Positions 54,501 to 64,000 of a stretch of DNA of 64,000 nucleotides are shown here, in pieces (the stretch's first letter is position 1; each line of letters starts with the position of its first letter). The notes below the pieces were generated by a model, which ran no database searches, was not told the origin of the DNA, and worked only from the letters and a program-made list of their open reading frames with translations. Origin of the DNA: Eutrigla gurnardus. Taxonomy: Eukaryota > Chordata > Actinopteri > Perciformes > Triglidae. Both the position numbers and the translations under genes were made by a program. The stretch is from assembly GCA_963514095.1 (NCBI GenBank), contig OY741285.1:11161116-11225115 (forward strand). The letters are read 5' to 3'.

Positions 54501-57500
54501 CTAGTCAGGTGGGTCAGAGTCAGAGTACTGGGGTAGCTGGATCAGTCGTGCCACTGGTCTGTGGTAAGTTCTTCCTCCAGTGTCCACCACCGCTGAGCGA
54601 ACTCTTCCGTCATCCCCTTTCACTACGTTCTCCACCCGTCCAATGAGCCAGCGAGCTCGGGGGAGTGCCTGATCCACAATCATGACTGGGGTTCCCGGTT
54701 CCAGGTTGCCTCTTTCCGTGAGCCACTTGCGGCGGCCTTGCAGTGATGGGAGGTACTCGGTGGTGAACCTCTTCCAAAATTGGTCGGCTAAGGCCTGACT
54801 ATACCTCCATTGTCTCCTGCCAATGATCTCGGTGGAGGCATAGACCGCAAGGGGGAGGGCCGCGTCTCGCCTCCCCATCAGAAGGCTGTTTGGCGTTATA
54901 GGGTAGGGACCGCCTACTTCCGTTATAGGGTAGGGACCGCCTACTTCCGGTTTTCGTGTTTTTTGGCCCACAATACAGATTAGCGCCGCCTGTTGTTTTA
55001 CATCTCGCGCAAGCGCGGAACGTATGGCGTCGGCTGTAGTTCCGTAGGTGTGAACCGCCCATGTCGTTGTTCGAGTCGGCCATATTAAGTAGCCAGGCTT
55101 CATTTACCAACGCGAGTCGGGCAGTCGGTCCGGTGTGGACCCGCCTTTAGGGACCTGAGCTCCGAGTGCAGCGCGGAGGGCAGACTTCACGGACCTAACT
55201 TCTCTCTCCCAGGCCCCACCGAAGTGGGGTGCATTTGGAGGGTTGTAGGAGAAAGTGACCTGTTGACTGGCCAGCTCTTTCTTCAACTCCTCACTCATTT
55301 GGTTGTAGCTCTTGATGAGCTCAGCTTCTCCTCCACGGAAATTTGTCCCGTGATTAGACCAGAGGGTGTGGGGTCGCCCTCTCCTTCCAGTGAATCGACG
55401 AAATGACTGGAGGAAGCTGTCTACTGTCATTTCGGCCAGCACCTCAAGATGGACGGCTCTCGTGGTGAGGCATTTGAAGATGATTCCCCATCCTTTTGCA
55501 GTTCCTCTCCCAACTTCTGCCCTGACAGGGAATGGCCCGAAGCAGTCCATGCCCGTGTTGTAGAAGGGCACTTCTTGGAGGCGGAGGCGGCAGGGTGGAA
55601 GGTCAGCCATTCGTGGCATGATGGGCTGAGCTCTTAGCTTCTGGCAGACTGTACATGACCATTGGTATCATCGTACAGCCTCCCGTCCGCGAAGAATCCA
55701 AAACCTCCTCCTAAGCTCAGCAAAGAGCCGCTCCGCTCCAGGGTGATATAGCTTGGTGTCATAGTGGCGGATCACCAGGTTGGTCACTGAATGCTTCGAG
55801 GGGAGTAGGATGGGGTGTTTGCTGTCCTCTGTGAGGCCCTGAGCCCGTCGCAGGCGGCCTCCGACACGTAGGATGCCCTTCGTCTAGCTCGGGGGCCAGT
55901 AGCCTCAGCTTGCTGTCTCGTGGTAGCTCTACCTTCCGTTTGAGACATGCCATCTCTACTGAGAAAACCTCCCGCTGCACCCTCTGCAGCAACATGATCT
56001 CAGCGGTGGCATAGTTGTCCGCGCTAAGGGGGGTCGCGTCTCACAGGTCGGGGTTCCTATGGCGGAAGGTCCGTTCTTGGAGCTCCTCTAGGGTCTGGCA
56101 GTCTTCAACCTTTGGATCGTCTGTCTGGAGGTCTTGGAGTCCTGTGAGTCCGCAGAAGATGGACTTCTTTAGTTCCGCCTCCACCTCTGCAGTATCCAGG
56201 TTCGGGGGAGGAGGCCACTCTGTTTCTGGCTCACGGTGGAAATCGGGTCCTCGTGGTAGAGGTTGGGATGGGCCAATTGCTTGAGGGTCGCACCTCTGGT
56301 GATCACGTCTGCCGGGTTGACATCGGTTGCTACGTATCGCCAGCAGCTGGTTCCCACAAGCTCTTGGATCTCCGTCACCCGAGTCCCCACAAAGACTTTA
56401 TATTTACACGAGGTCGACTGGATCCACTGGATGACGGTTGTGGAGTCAGACCACATCCAAACCTCGTACAGTGGCAGGTGGAGCTCCTCCTTTAGCATCT
56501 TCCGCATCTGGGCTCCACTTAGAGCAGCACAGAGCTCCAGTCTGGGGACCGATTGCTGCCTTTTGGGCGCTTGAGCGCCCGAGGATGAAGGAGACGTGAA
56601 CTGTACCATCGGGTTCTTCCGCGGTCACAGAACACGTGAAGGGAGATCTTGCTGCTGGTCAGACTCACACTCGGGGGAAAGTAGCTCCTGGGGAACTCGA
56701 TCTGTTGAAAGGGTGGGAAGCTCTTCCTCCCATTCCTTCCACTTCGCCCCGAGCAACTCAGGCAGAGGGTCATCCCATCCCTTCTTCTCTGTCCAAAGCT
56801 CTCTGACCAGAACCTTGGCGCGGGTCGTGTAGGGGTTGATGTGACCCAACGGGTCATATTGACTCGCCAGTGTACTGTAGATCGATCTCATGGTGATGTA
56901 GTGACGAGGCTCGATCTTCTTGTGCCGGTAGCACAGGGTGTCGGATCTGAAGCACCAGAGGAGACCCAGCGTCATCTCCTGGGCGTTGTCACTGGACTGG
57001 AAGACCCAGGTCTTGCTACTGTCAGACTTCGCTTCCTCTGGGAGGTCCTGGATGACCTCAGGGTCATTACTGGCCCACTGGCGGACATCAAAGCCAGCGG
57101 TGGCCAGGAAGGTGCGCAAATCATGCACCAGCTTGCGTGCCTCTTCTGCAGTCTCCACGCTGTGGAGGCAGTTGTCCACATTGAAGCTGTGGTGGACAAC
57201 ATCGGAGACTCCTGGGGGGGCGGTGCCGCCGTCGACGTGATGCTGCAGGGCATAGGTAGCGCAACATGGGCTGCAAGTCTTCCCGAAGGGCAGCACCTCC
57301 CATTGATAGATGGACAGTTCTGAGTCGTCCGGGTTTGTTCTCCACAGGAACCTCATGAGTGGTTTGTCTTCGTCGAGCAGACAGACCTGATGAAACATGC
57401 GCTTTATATCACCACTGCCTTCGGAAGTGCACCATGACACCGAGGAGAGGAGGGGTCAGAGTACGGCCGGGCAGGAGGTGGAGGTTCAGGTTTTGCTGGC

Positions 57501-58332
57501 GCACTTGGAAGCTGCAATTAAAAACCATCCTATTCTTTCCATTGTGCTTGACGTTGTGGTGGGGAAGGTACCACGACTCAGCACTCCTTTCCGCCTCCGC
57601 AGGCTCCAGCTTCCTGACCAGTCCCGACTCAATGAGTTTGTGCATCTCCTCAGCATAGGCGGTAGCTGTCTCGGGGTCTTTGCTGAGTCTTCTTTCTGTG
57701 CTAAGCAGGCACGGCATCACTACGCCCAGAGGAACCTTGAAGATCGGCATGGGCTCTCTTCTCAAGAGCGGTGTGGCGTATCTAAGGACACCGCGCACGC
57801 AGACACGCTTGGTCTTCGCTTGGAGAAGATCCATAGCACTCTTGTCTTCCTTGGAGCGAGTGTGCATCTTCTCGTTCTTGTATGGAGTGACGTCCATCTG
57901 CCATAATTTCTGGACGTTCTCCAGCAGTGCCCCGTCTTCATGTCCGGCTCCTATGTGGAGGCAGTGGGTCTGACGGGTGTTCCCATTTCTCAGAGCCTGG
58001 AGGGTCCAGCCCAACGGGGTCTGCAGTGCGACAGGACATCCGGGTGGACCCTGAATGATGTGCTTGGGTAGAGTAAGATGCACGTTATCAGAGCCGAGCA
58101 GGAGGGTTGGCTTCACCTCCTTTGCAGTGTCGATCCCCAGGTTGCAGAGATGAGGGTACCTCTTCATCAGGAACTCCATGGGGTAGCCGTACCTGGAGAA
58201 GCACAACTCAGTGGCTGTAAACACGTGGCTCACTTTGTAGGCTTCCTTTGGCCGTCCGGCCGGTGTGATGGTAAGGGCCACACTCTCTCCACTGATGGTC
58301 GTGCGCCCTGGTTGGATGGTGAGGAGATCCAT
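54501..58332 (-). pseudogene. BEL/Pao Pol: RT, RNase H, integrase, DUF5641; multiple frameshifts
   Basis: Successive minus-strand frames: 58332-57409 and 57440-56625 give the RT (DIKRMFHQV, PFG.TCSPCCATYAL, active site F-N-V-D-N-C-L). 56609-56169 is RNase H (RLELCAAL, SDSTTVIQWI, NPADVITRG). 55995-55759 is a short linker frame. 55619-55104 is the integrase (GMDCFGPF, WSNHGTNFRGG, PPNAPHFGGAWEREV). 55103-54501 is the DUF5641 tail (PGTPVMIVDQALPRARW). At least four frameshifts separate them. In the integrase the second catalytic position is Asn (S-N-H-G-T-N-F) where Asp is expected. A tandem duplication (GTTATAGGGTAGGGACCGCC) near 54910 disturbs the tail. Confidence 0.85.
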
Positions 58333-58361
58333 CTTCTCTGCTTGACCCCTGAGTCCTAGCG

Positions 58362-60644
58362 CTATGGCAGCCTATGGAGCGTGCGCTCTGAGCCATCGTC
58401 GATAACCGCGTAGGTCTCCAGAGTCCTTTTGCGGTGCCGCAGTACCACTGGCACCATTTTCAACAGCACGCGGGGATTGCTACCCCTCACAGGGCCCACG
58501 TAGTAGGTGCGGATCCCTTCTGGTGGCTCACCTTGGGCTTCCACAACATCAGGTTTAGCTTTGTATTCCCTGGTGTTGAGGTCGTGAAGGGCCGTAAGGT
58601 GGGTCTTCCCGCATCCAGTCTGTCTGCAGGGTCCCTTCAGTGTGCAGTCCTTCGCTAGGTGCTCACGGGCGCATCTCCAGCACCGTTTATTGTCTAGTAT
58701 CCACTGTTTCTTCTCCTCCGTAGTCTTCTCTTTGAATACGGGACAGTGGTCTAGCCAGTGGGTCTGAGTACAGCACTGGCACGGGGGTGGAGGTCTCTTC
58801 TCTCCTTTCGTTGAGAGGGCGCCCCGGTTACCTTTCGGGATCTCTCGTTGCTCCCTTGCTGGGGTTTCAGGGATGGTCGTCAGTGCCCGTGTGGACCGTC
58901 CCTTGCTGCTCGAGGTTCGGTCAGACTTGTCTCGTCCACAGCGCCTCGCTTCGTCTTGCTTGGGGAGGCGGATATGCCTCATCTCTGACTTCAGGAACTC
59001 AGAGAACTCCACCAGGCTAGACAGTGGCTGGTTGGGGTAGAGACGCTCATGTTCCCGCCGGAACCTTTCTTCCCTCTCCCTTGGAATGTTCCTGATGAAG
59101 CGTTCTACGTTGGAGCCTGCATATAGCTCTCTGTGACCGGCGGCTCCCTGAAACTTCAGCATGCTCACCAGAGCCTGTATCTTCAGGGAGTACGCGTCCA
59201 GAGCCTGGTCGTCCCTTATGTCTGCCATTTCTCCCAGCTCATGGAGCTCATCCAATATGTGGTCCCACGGGCGTCCCCAACGCTCGTCAAGAGCCTGGAT
59301 GGATGAAGTGTAGGGGGTGGGGGAGTATGCATTGGCAGTGCATATGAGCTTTGCTGCTGGTAACTTACAGTGCATGGACAGCTCAAGGAACTTCGGTTGC
59401 TCGCTGTGGTTGGCGCCACCCAAGAGGAACTCCAGGCACATCCTCATGTCGTGATACTGGCTCCTGGAGTCATCTTTAAAGAATGGGATGGCGCTCCCTG
59501 GAGGGCGTTGTGGGAGTGGGTCGTAACTGGGGGCCGCTGTGGGCTGGAGCCGGCCAGAGGTGTAGTGAGGAGCCGCTGGTTTTGAGGAGGGGGTGGCACC
59601 GTGGTTTGATGTCTGACACTCTTCTTGTAGGCGAGCCAGTCGCCCTTCCAGGTCTTCAGAATCGGCTTGGTCCCCCCTTGGGGGTCTGGGAGCCCTCGCC
59701 GGCTGCTCCTCTCTTCTAGGCTGGCAGCGCGTGGGTGAGTTATCCCTCGTGGATGCTCTTGATGTTGGCCTGGAGGCAGAGACAAATTGCAGTTGTGCGG
59801 CTGCAAGCCGTGTGTTCTCCAAGGCTTGGGCTGCCGCTCGATCACGCTCCCTCTCCAATGCTTCAGCGGCTCTCCTTTCTCTGTCGAGCGCATCTTGGCG
59901 GAACCGCTCCTCTCTTGCGAGCGCGTCCTCGCGTTGTTGTTGCAGGAGTTGGACAATGATTTCAGAGCCTGTACTTCGAATGCTTGACCTGCTTGAGTGG
60001 TGGCTGCCACGGCTGCGTCGGGATGAGCAAGACACTCTGCTGGGGGGCCTACCATTTCTGTGGGTGTCTAGGAAGAACTCGCCTGGTCGGAAGTGATTGA
60101 AATCTTCCCCATTGTGTGGCTTCACACAGTCTGGGGGAGAGATCTCTTGGCTGGACTCTGAATCGGTTTCTTCTGAGTCACTCTCCTCCCTTTCTTCTTT
60201 CCTAGACTCACCTTGGTTGGCAGCATTCAGTGGCAGGGGATTAGTAGGAGTGAGTCTGGGTTTACTAGTCTGGCCTGCCACCATTTGTCTCTCATCCACT
60301 TCAAGCAGCTGGGAAGTGTCAGGTAAGTCTGCATTAGAAGTCATATCTTCCTGCGGTGTGGCTGTAACACCCTCTACTGGCTGGGGTGTGTCTACTGTCA
60401 GTGTAGAACGTAAGTCCACTACTGTCTGGTCAGCCGGTGTGTTTAGCACACGCTGATTGCTCTCTGGACTAGGAATACTGTCTGTCTCTTGGTCTGGTGT
60501 GCTCATGACATAGTCCTCTAGTCTAGAGGGCCTTCTGCGCTCTCTAACACCACGTGACTTCACTTCAACAGGGGAGATAAGACCTTTTACTGGAGACCCT
60601 TCGCTCTCTCTAGACATCCTAGTCTGGTTCAAATCCGGCTCCAA
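58362..60644 (-). CDS. BEL/Pao Gag-protease, long open frame
   Basis: 760 codons. A Ser/Glu-rich N-terminus (MEPDLNQTRMSRESEG) is followed by an Arg/Glu-rich coiled-coil stretch at about residues 230-290. A central Gag domain follows (PFFKDDSRSQYHDMRMCLEFLL, LPAAKLICTANAYSPTPY, QALVSMLKFQGAAGHRELYAGS). Cys/His knuckles lie at about 622-680 (C-x2-C..H..C; CWRCAREHLAKDC) and the protease start motif IDDGSERT near 750. The frame breaks right after this motif, so the protease is incomplete. It would form particle protein and bind element RNA. Confidence 0.85.
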   Translation of the reverse strand: MEPDLNQTRMSRESEGSPVKGLISPVEVKSRGVRERRRPSRLEDYVMSTPDQETDSIPSPESNQRVLNTPADQTVVDLRSTLTVDTPQPVEGVTATPQEDMTSNADLPDTSQLLEVDERQMVAGQTSKPRLTPTNPLPLNAANQGESRKEEREESDSEETDSESSQEISPPDCVKPHNGEDFNHFRPGEFFLDTHRNGRPPSRVSCSSRRSRGSHHSSRSSIRSTGSEIIVQLLQQQREDALAREERFRQDALDRERRAAEALERERDRAAAQALENTRLAAAQLQFVSASRPTSRASTRDNSPTRCQPRREEQPARAPRPPRGDQADSEDLEGRLARLQEECQTSNHGATPSSKPAAPHYTSGRLQPTAAPSYDPLPQRPPGSAIPFFKDDSRSQYHDMRMCLEFLLGGANHSEQPKFLELSMHCKLPAAKLICTANAYSPTPYTSSIQALDERWGRPWDHILDELHELGEMADIRDDQALDAYSLKIQALVSMLKFQGAAGHRELYAGSNVERFIRNIPREREERFRREHERLYPNQPLSSLVEFSEFLKSEMRHIRLPKQDEARRCGRDKSDRTSSSKGRSTRALTTIPETPAREQREIPKGNRGALSTKGEKRPPPPCQCCTQTHWLDHCPVFKEKTTEEKKQWILDNKRCWRCAREHLAKDCTLKGPCRQTGCGKTHLTALHDLNTREYKAKPDVVEAQGEPPEGIRTYYVGPVRGSNPRVLLKMVPVVLRHRKRTLETYAVIDDGSERTLHRLP

Positions 60645-60650
60645 GGACCA
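60633..60650 (-). promoter_or_regulatory. BEL/Pao primer binding site, tRNA-Tyr-like
   Basis: Minus-strand TGGTCCTTGGAGCCGGAT starts four bases inside the LTR. The plus strand (60626-60650) matches the 3' end of tRNA-Tyr with two mismatches by memory of the tRNA. Confidence 0.6.
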
Positions 60651-60654
60651 AAAT

Positions 60655-61678
60655 TGTGCTGGAGCTTAAAGGACTGTATGAGAGTTTCACCTTAGGGGGG
60701 TTGGCGGATGCTTTAACTACTTCATAAATGTACCAAAATTACTCAAACCAAATAAACTTAATTCAACTGTTTGTATAAAGAGAGTGAGGGGAAACCAAAT
60801 CAACACTTAATCACAATTTATTGCACTTGGGGAGAAAAAAGGGTTAATGTTCTTCAAATACTTATCACTTTAAAAATTATGAGTCCTAATTAAATCCTAT
60901 CAAATCTAAATTTAGTTGGGCGCCCGAATTATTATTCTAATACAAAAATGTTCTGGCCAACGTTGCCGCGGTTACTGGAGAGGCAGAGAAAACCTTGTTG
61001 TTGACAGACGGTGAGGTGCTCCGCTGTAGAGAGTGGCTGACTGCTGCGGTGCCGGTGGAATCGGGAAGACGCTGCCCAGTCCAACGGATGCACAGTCTAC
61101 CCCTGCAGACTGCGACACACTGCGTATGGCGATGAGTGTCCTCTCTGGTTCCGTGGGTGAGCTAGCTTAAACGCTACCTCGCTCGGGGTATCTCCGCAGG
61201 CAGCCGGGCTGAGAACACGCGATCACCTCTCGACGCGTGTTCGCTCTTCCTCCGCAGGCAGCCGGGCTGAGAACACGCGATCGCCTCTCGACGCGTGTTC
61301 GCTCTTCTTCGGTAACGACACTTCTACGTCGTTTGCCAAGGTGGAGGTACACCTTCTACAACTTCTACCACTTAAGCTACACTCGATCTGTCTTCGTAAC
61401 AGCTTAATTCCTCCACTGCACGAACATGCTCAAAAACAACTGTCTAACTCACCGCGCGCGTTCTGATATTCATACACTTAACAGTCACATGACATTGTAC
61501 GTAAACACAATAAAAAAAAAAAACCTCAAACCCTCCGCGAAACAAACTAGAACTTATTTATACAAACAACATTACAGGCAGACAATGAAGTATGGGAAAT
61601 TATAATAAACGAACTTCCACATATGAAAACATGCCCTCTTTTATGGAATCCCACCCAAATTGCAGACCCTTCAGCACA
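60655..61678 (-). repeat. 5' LTR of BEL/Pao element
   Basis: 1024 bases. It contains two tandem copies of a ~59-base GC-rich unit (GGCAGCCGGGCTGAGAACACGCGATC..) at about 61195-61312. Confidence 0.88.
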
Positions 61679-62220
61679 TGTATGATAGAAGAAATAAGTA
61701 GTTTATCAACAAATGAATAGGAAAGCATTCAGAATAAATGTAATATGTGATGTTTTCTTTTACAGGTTGGTGCCAGAGGGACGTACTGCAGGTCAATCCT
61801 CCTGATGGGCCTCTACTTCGGGAAGGGGATTTAAGGAAGGATGTCTGTCTTTCAAGGCATTCCACGGAGAACCTCGTCCACTGCTTACTAACAGAACAGA
61901 TGGGTTCCACGTCCATAGTTCCACGGTGGTGATGGGGATGACAGCGACGAAGCCGAACCACTCCAGCAGTCCCGGGACATCCTCAGAGTCTCCAGCAGTC
62001 CTGGGACATCCTCAGAGGCTCGTAGCTGCAGTGTCTACTCCAAATGTCCAGATCCCTGTGTTGCAGGAACATGATTAACATGATTATTTCTCTGCGGCGG
62101 TCAACAAGCGCTTCTGCTCATCTGTTGTTCATTCAGAGCTATTTTTTTTATCATAACCTCATAAAATAAATATGCCATGTTTCTGTAACCAAAAAGTTTG
62201 TACACTTCTTCTATTTATCC
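61679..62220 (+). other. R copy C remainder and exon-like sequence
   Basis: R continues to the acceptor TTCTTTTACAG (61755-61765) and GTTGGTGCC, then diverges from copies A and B at 61775. The new sequence holds an open stretch from the acceptor to a stop at 61932 (RDVLQVNPPDGPLLREGDLR..) that looks protein-like but matches no family I know, and a 27-base direct repeat (CCAGCAGTCCYGGGACATCCTCAGAG) at 61967 and 61992. It could be the ancestral second exon of the R leader. Confidence 0.4.
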
Positions 62221-62221
62221 G

Positions 62222-62360
<139 letters not shown>

Positions 62361-62623
62361 AGTGTGTATGGTAGTAGACAGTTGAAATACACATATTTGT
62401 TCTATAATAAATCTACTCTTCACATTTATTCAATGTATTTTCTCTTCCTGTTTCCCAGTGCGAGTTTAGATACACAAATATAGCACTTGTCAATTGCGGT
62501 ATTTTATTTTGAAAGTGCTTTAATTTTGAAAATTGACCGGATTGTCTCGTGTTTCTTTGTGTGATTTCCTGCCAGAAGTGACACGAACGCTCGCGACACG
62601 CACAAAAAATAGAGCAGACGCCG

Positions 62624-62895
62624 AAACGATCGCTTCACGGCGCGGGGCGGCCGCGCCTACTCGCGGCGCTTCCGCGGCTGTGAACCAGTCTCTCTCAGCA
62701 TCAGCAGACGCACCATTTTTTGTGCGGGCGCTCATGCCGCCCCTCCACGAATGCCGCCCTGGGCCGCTGCCCACACTGCCCGTATGAGAAACCGCCACAC
62801 ATACTATTGTATGTGAACGTTACTATGGCATTTCGAACACAGTGTAATCATTTGAGTCGATCGAATTTCATGAATTGACAATATGGGGGGTTTCG
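62624..62895 (+). repeat. Repeat R, head fragment
   Basis: GC-rich head and first TATGGCATTTCGAACACAG motif of R, jumping to ATTGACAATATGGGGGGTTT, where the SINE starts in other copies, then stopping. It ends about 45 bases before the CCAAT boxes of the next gene. Confidence 0.8.
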
Positions 62896-62934
62896 GTAGG
62901 TTCGTCTTCGAGGGTCTTTGAAGCAGTCGCACCC

Positions 62935-63064
62935 GTCGACCAATCACAAAGCAAAGAGCGATATCTGTCCAATCACAATTCCCCGTGGTAACATCACTTC
63001 CTGGTTGAGTTCCCATGCTCGATCTGCGCCTTCCACATTTCTTCTTATTTCGTTCGCAGTTAAA
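62935..63064 (+). promoter_or_regulatory. Promoter with two CCAAT boxes and 5' UTR exon
   Basis: CCAATCA at 62940-62946 and CCAATCACA from 62969. A pyrimidine-rich stretch follows (CGCCTTCCACATTTCTTCTT), then the donor TTAAA|GTAAGT at 63065. No TATA box. It would drive the lysine-rich gene that follows. Confidence 0.6.
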
Positions 63065-63388
63065 GTAAGTATACTTGTATATAAAAACAACGTGATACAA
63101 GAGATGTTTGGTTATAGCATTTTTGTAGAAGCTATTGTTTTGTTTTAGCTGCGAAAAACATGGTTTGAGGATACATATTACTGCATACTAGTTTTAGCTC
63201 AAAATTTAGGTCAAAATGTTCTTCTACTTATCCGTGTTGGTGTCATGAAGTATGCAAAACCCGTCTCCCCCCCATCTCTGTCTCCATGGCTTATTGTCTG
63301 CCCTTTTAATACTACGTACAGTATGTATGTCTACCTCTGTTGTTTAGTAACATGCTCCTGTTTTTGTTTTGTAGGAGTCAATTTTATC

Positions 63389-63684
63389 ATGGCCAAAGAC
63401 AAAACTCTGGGTAAAAAGAAGAAATTGAGTTCAGATGCCATTGTTGCTGCGGAAGAAATTATGGAGACTAAAGCAAAAAAGAAAAGGAAGAAGGTGGACG
63501 TAGAGGTGAGCAGCACAGATCCCTAGTACATGTTCCTGTTTTGGATGATACAAACTGAAATGGCTTTAAACAAATATGTAATGCTTTTTTTTTAATCCAG
63601 GAGGCTCCGGTAGAGATTCCTCAAGTGGAAATCACAACAGATAAGAAAAAACAAAAGAAAAAACAGAAGACAAAGCAAACAGAG
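63389..63684 (+). CDS. Lysine-rich protein gene, first two coding exons (partial)
   Basis: Exon with ATG 63389 to 63505 (39 codons, acceptor TTTTGTAG ends 63374, donor GTGAGC). Next exon 63601-63684 (28 codons, acceptor AATCCAG, donor GTAAGA). Both are phase 0. The protein starts MAKDKTLGKKKKLSSDAIVA and contains several Lys-rich clusters (KAKKKRKK, KKKQKKKQK) that look like nuclear or nucleolar localisation signals. Such tails are common at the N-terminus of ribosome-biogenesis factors, but no domain is visible and I do not recognise the gene. It continues past the window end; the remainder to 64000 is intron. Confidence 0.7.
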
Positions 63685-64000
63685 GTAAGACTGTTAGCTG
63701 TTTCCTCCTTTTCTGTTAGTATTCAGGTGAAATCTGACTGCTGACCTTCTGCAAAACAAGGGGTTGGGTGCTGGAAAAACACAATTTAGACCAGCTAAAA
63801 GGTTTTGGAGCCCAGTTTACACTGTATTCTTACAGTTGAGTTTTTATTACAAATTAATTAATGTGGTAAAAATGATTTGACAGCTAGATTTCAGGTGGCA
63901 TCAGAAATGATTTTAAAAGCTGAAAATCAAAGTCAACGACCCTGTCTAAACAATGTCAAAATTCCCAATACATGTTATGCATAAACCTTAAGTCACAGAG

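Larger units (their letters stand above)
53519..61678 (-). mobile_element. BEL/Pao LTR retrotransposon, degraded
   Basis: LTRs 53519-54430 (912 bases) and 60655-61678 (1024 bases), both starting TGTGCTGG and ending CAGCACA, flanked by the 5-base duplication TGTAT (53514-53518, 61679-61683). A five-base duplication and the order gag, protease, RT, RNase H, integrase are the BEL/Pao type. Coding is on the minus strand. It lies in the leader intron of R copy C. Confidence 0.92.

Noticed and set aside
54799..54960. Second LTR retrotransposon inside BEL from the duplicated GGTAGGGACC segment
   Set aside because: Only a 27-base tandem duplication inside the DUF5641 frame; no ends or other genes.

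Overview
This is vertebrate genomic DNA, most likely from a teleost fish. The evidence is an intron-containing histone H3.3 gene, a two-exon UQCC4/CCSMST1 gene, and a typical fish set of mobile elements: Tc1, hAT, Polinton, BEL/Pao, copia, a retrovirus-like provirus, tRNA-derived SINEs and IS3-like eukaryotic DNA transposons. The species cannot be named from the sequence. Only three host loci can be supported; almost everything else is mobile DNA nested in mobile DNA.

Layout. 0.95-2.9 kb: H3.3 gene (+). 2.99-4.39 kb: a Tc1 transposon with an intact transposase but one truncated inverted terminal repeat. 4.46-5.64 kb: UQCC4/CCSMST1 (-), whose short presequence exon was found by reading splice sites. 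6.26-7.0 kb: a decayed IS3-like transposase. 7.85-10.1 kb: a palindromic ACACGT cluster, a dispersed SINE-bearing repeat (called R here), and a possible THAP-type first exon. 10.14-18.55 kb: a deleted Polinton/Maverick with ~166-bp inverted repeats, keeping a PX-like gene, the packaging ATPase and a broken protein-primed polymerase. A hAT-like element and a broken zinc-finger exon lie between these genes.

18.8-61.8 kb: a tandem segmental duplication. Each unit is R (SINE, TATA promoter, two-exon leader), then a large IS3-like transposon with 76-bp inverted repeats, then a ~320-bp spacer. Unit A (18.8-41.2 kb) is the most complete and has taken a 9.7-kb provirus into a transposase intron. Unit B (41.2-51.8 kb) has lost the catalytic exons and gained a LINE. 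Unit C (51.8-61.8 kb) is R only, with a copia fragment and a 8.2-kb BEL/Pao element. In A and B the transposon carries a multi-exon transposase on the + strand and, converging on it, a multi-exon HECT-type ubiquitin ligase gene on the - strand, both inside the same inverted repeats. This is the most unusual arrangement in the window.

The provirus (- strand) has two 530-bp LTRs that read as identical, a 4-bp target duplication, an initiator-Met tRNA primer site, an open env frame, a gag-pol deletion removing the capsid/nucleocapsid/protease region, and a hAT insertion at the end of pol. 62.2-64 kb: a GA/CA microsatellite, another R fragment, and the first exons of a lysine-rich protein gene (+) that runs off the window. 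Exon boundaries are hand-called from GT/AG sites and phase; distances and identities are by eye.
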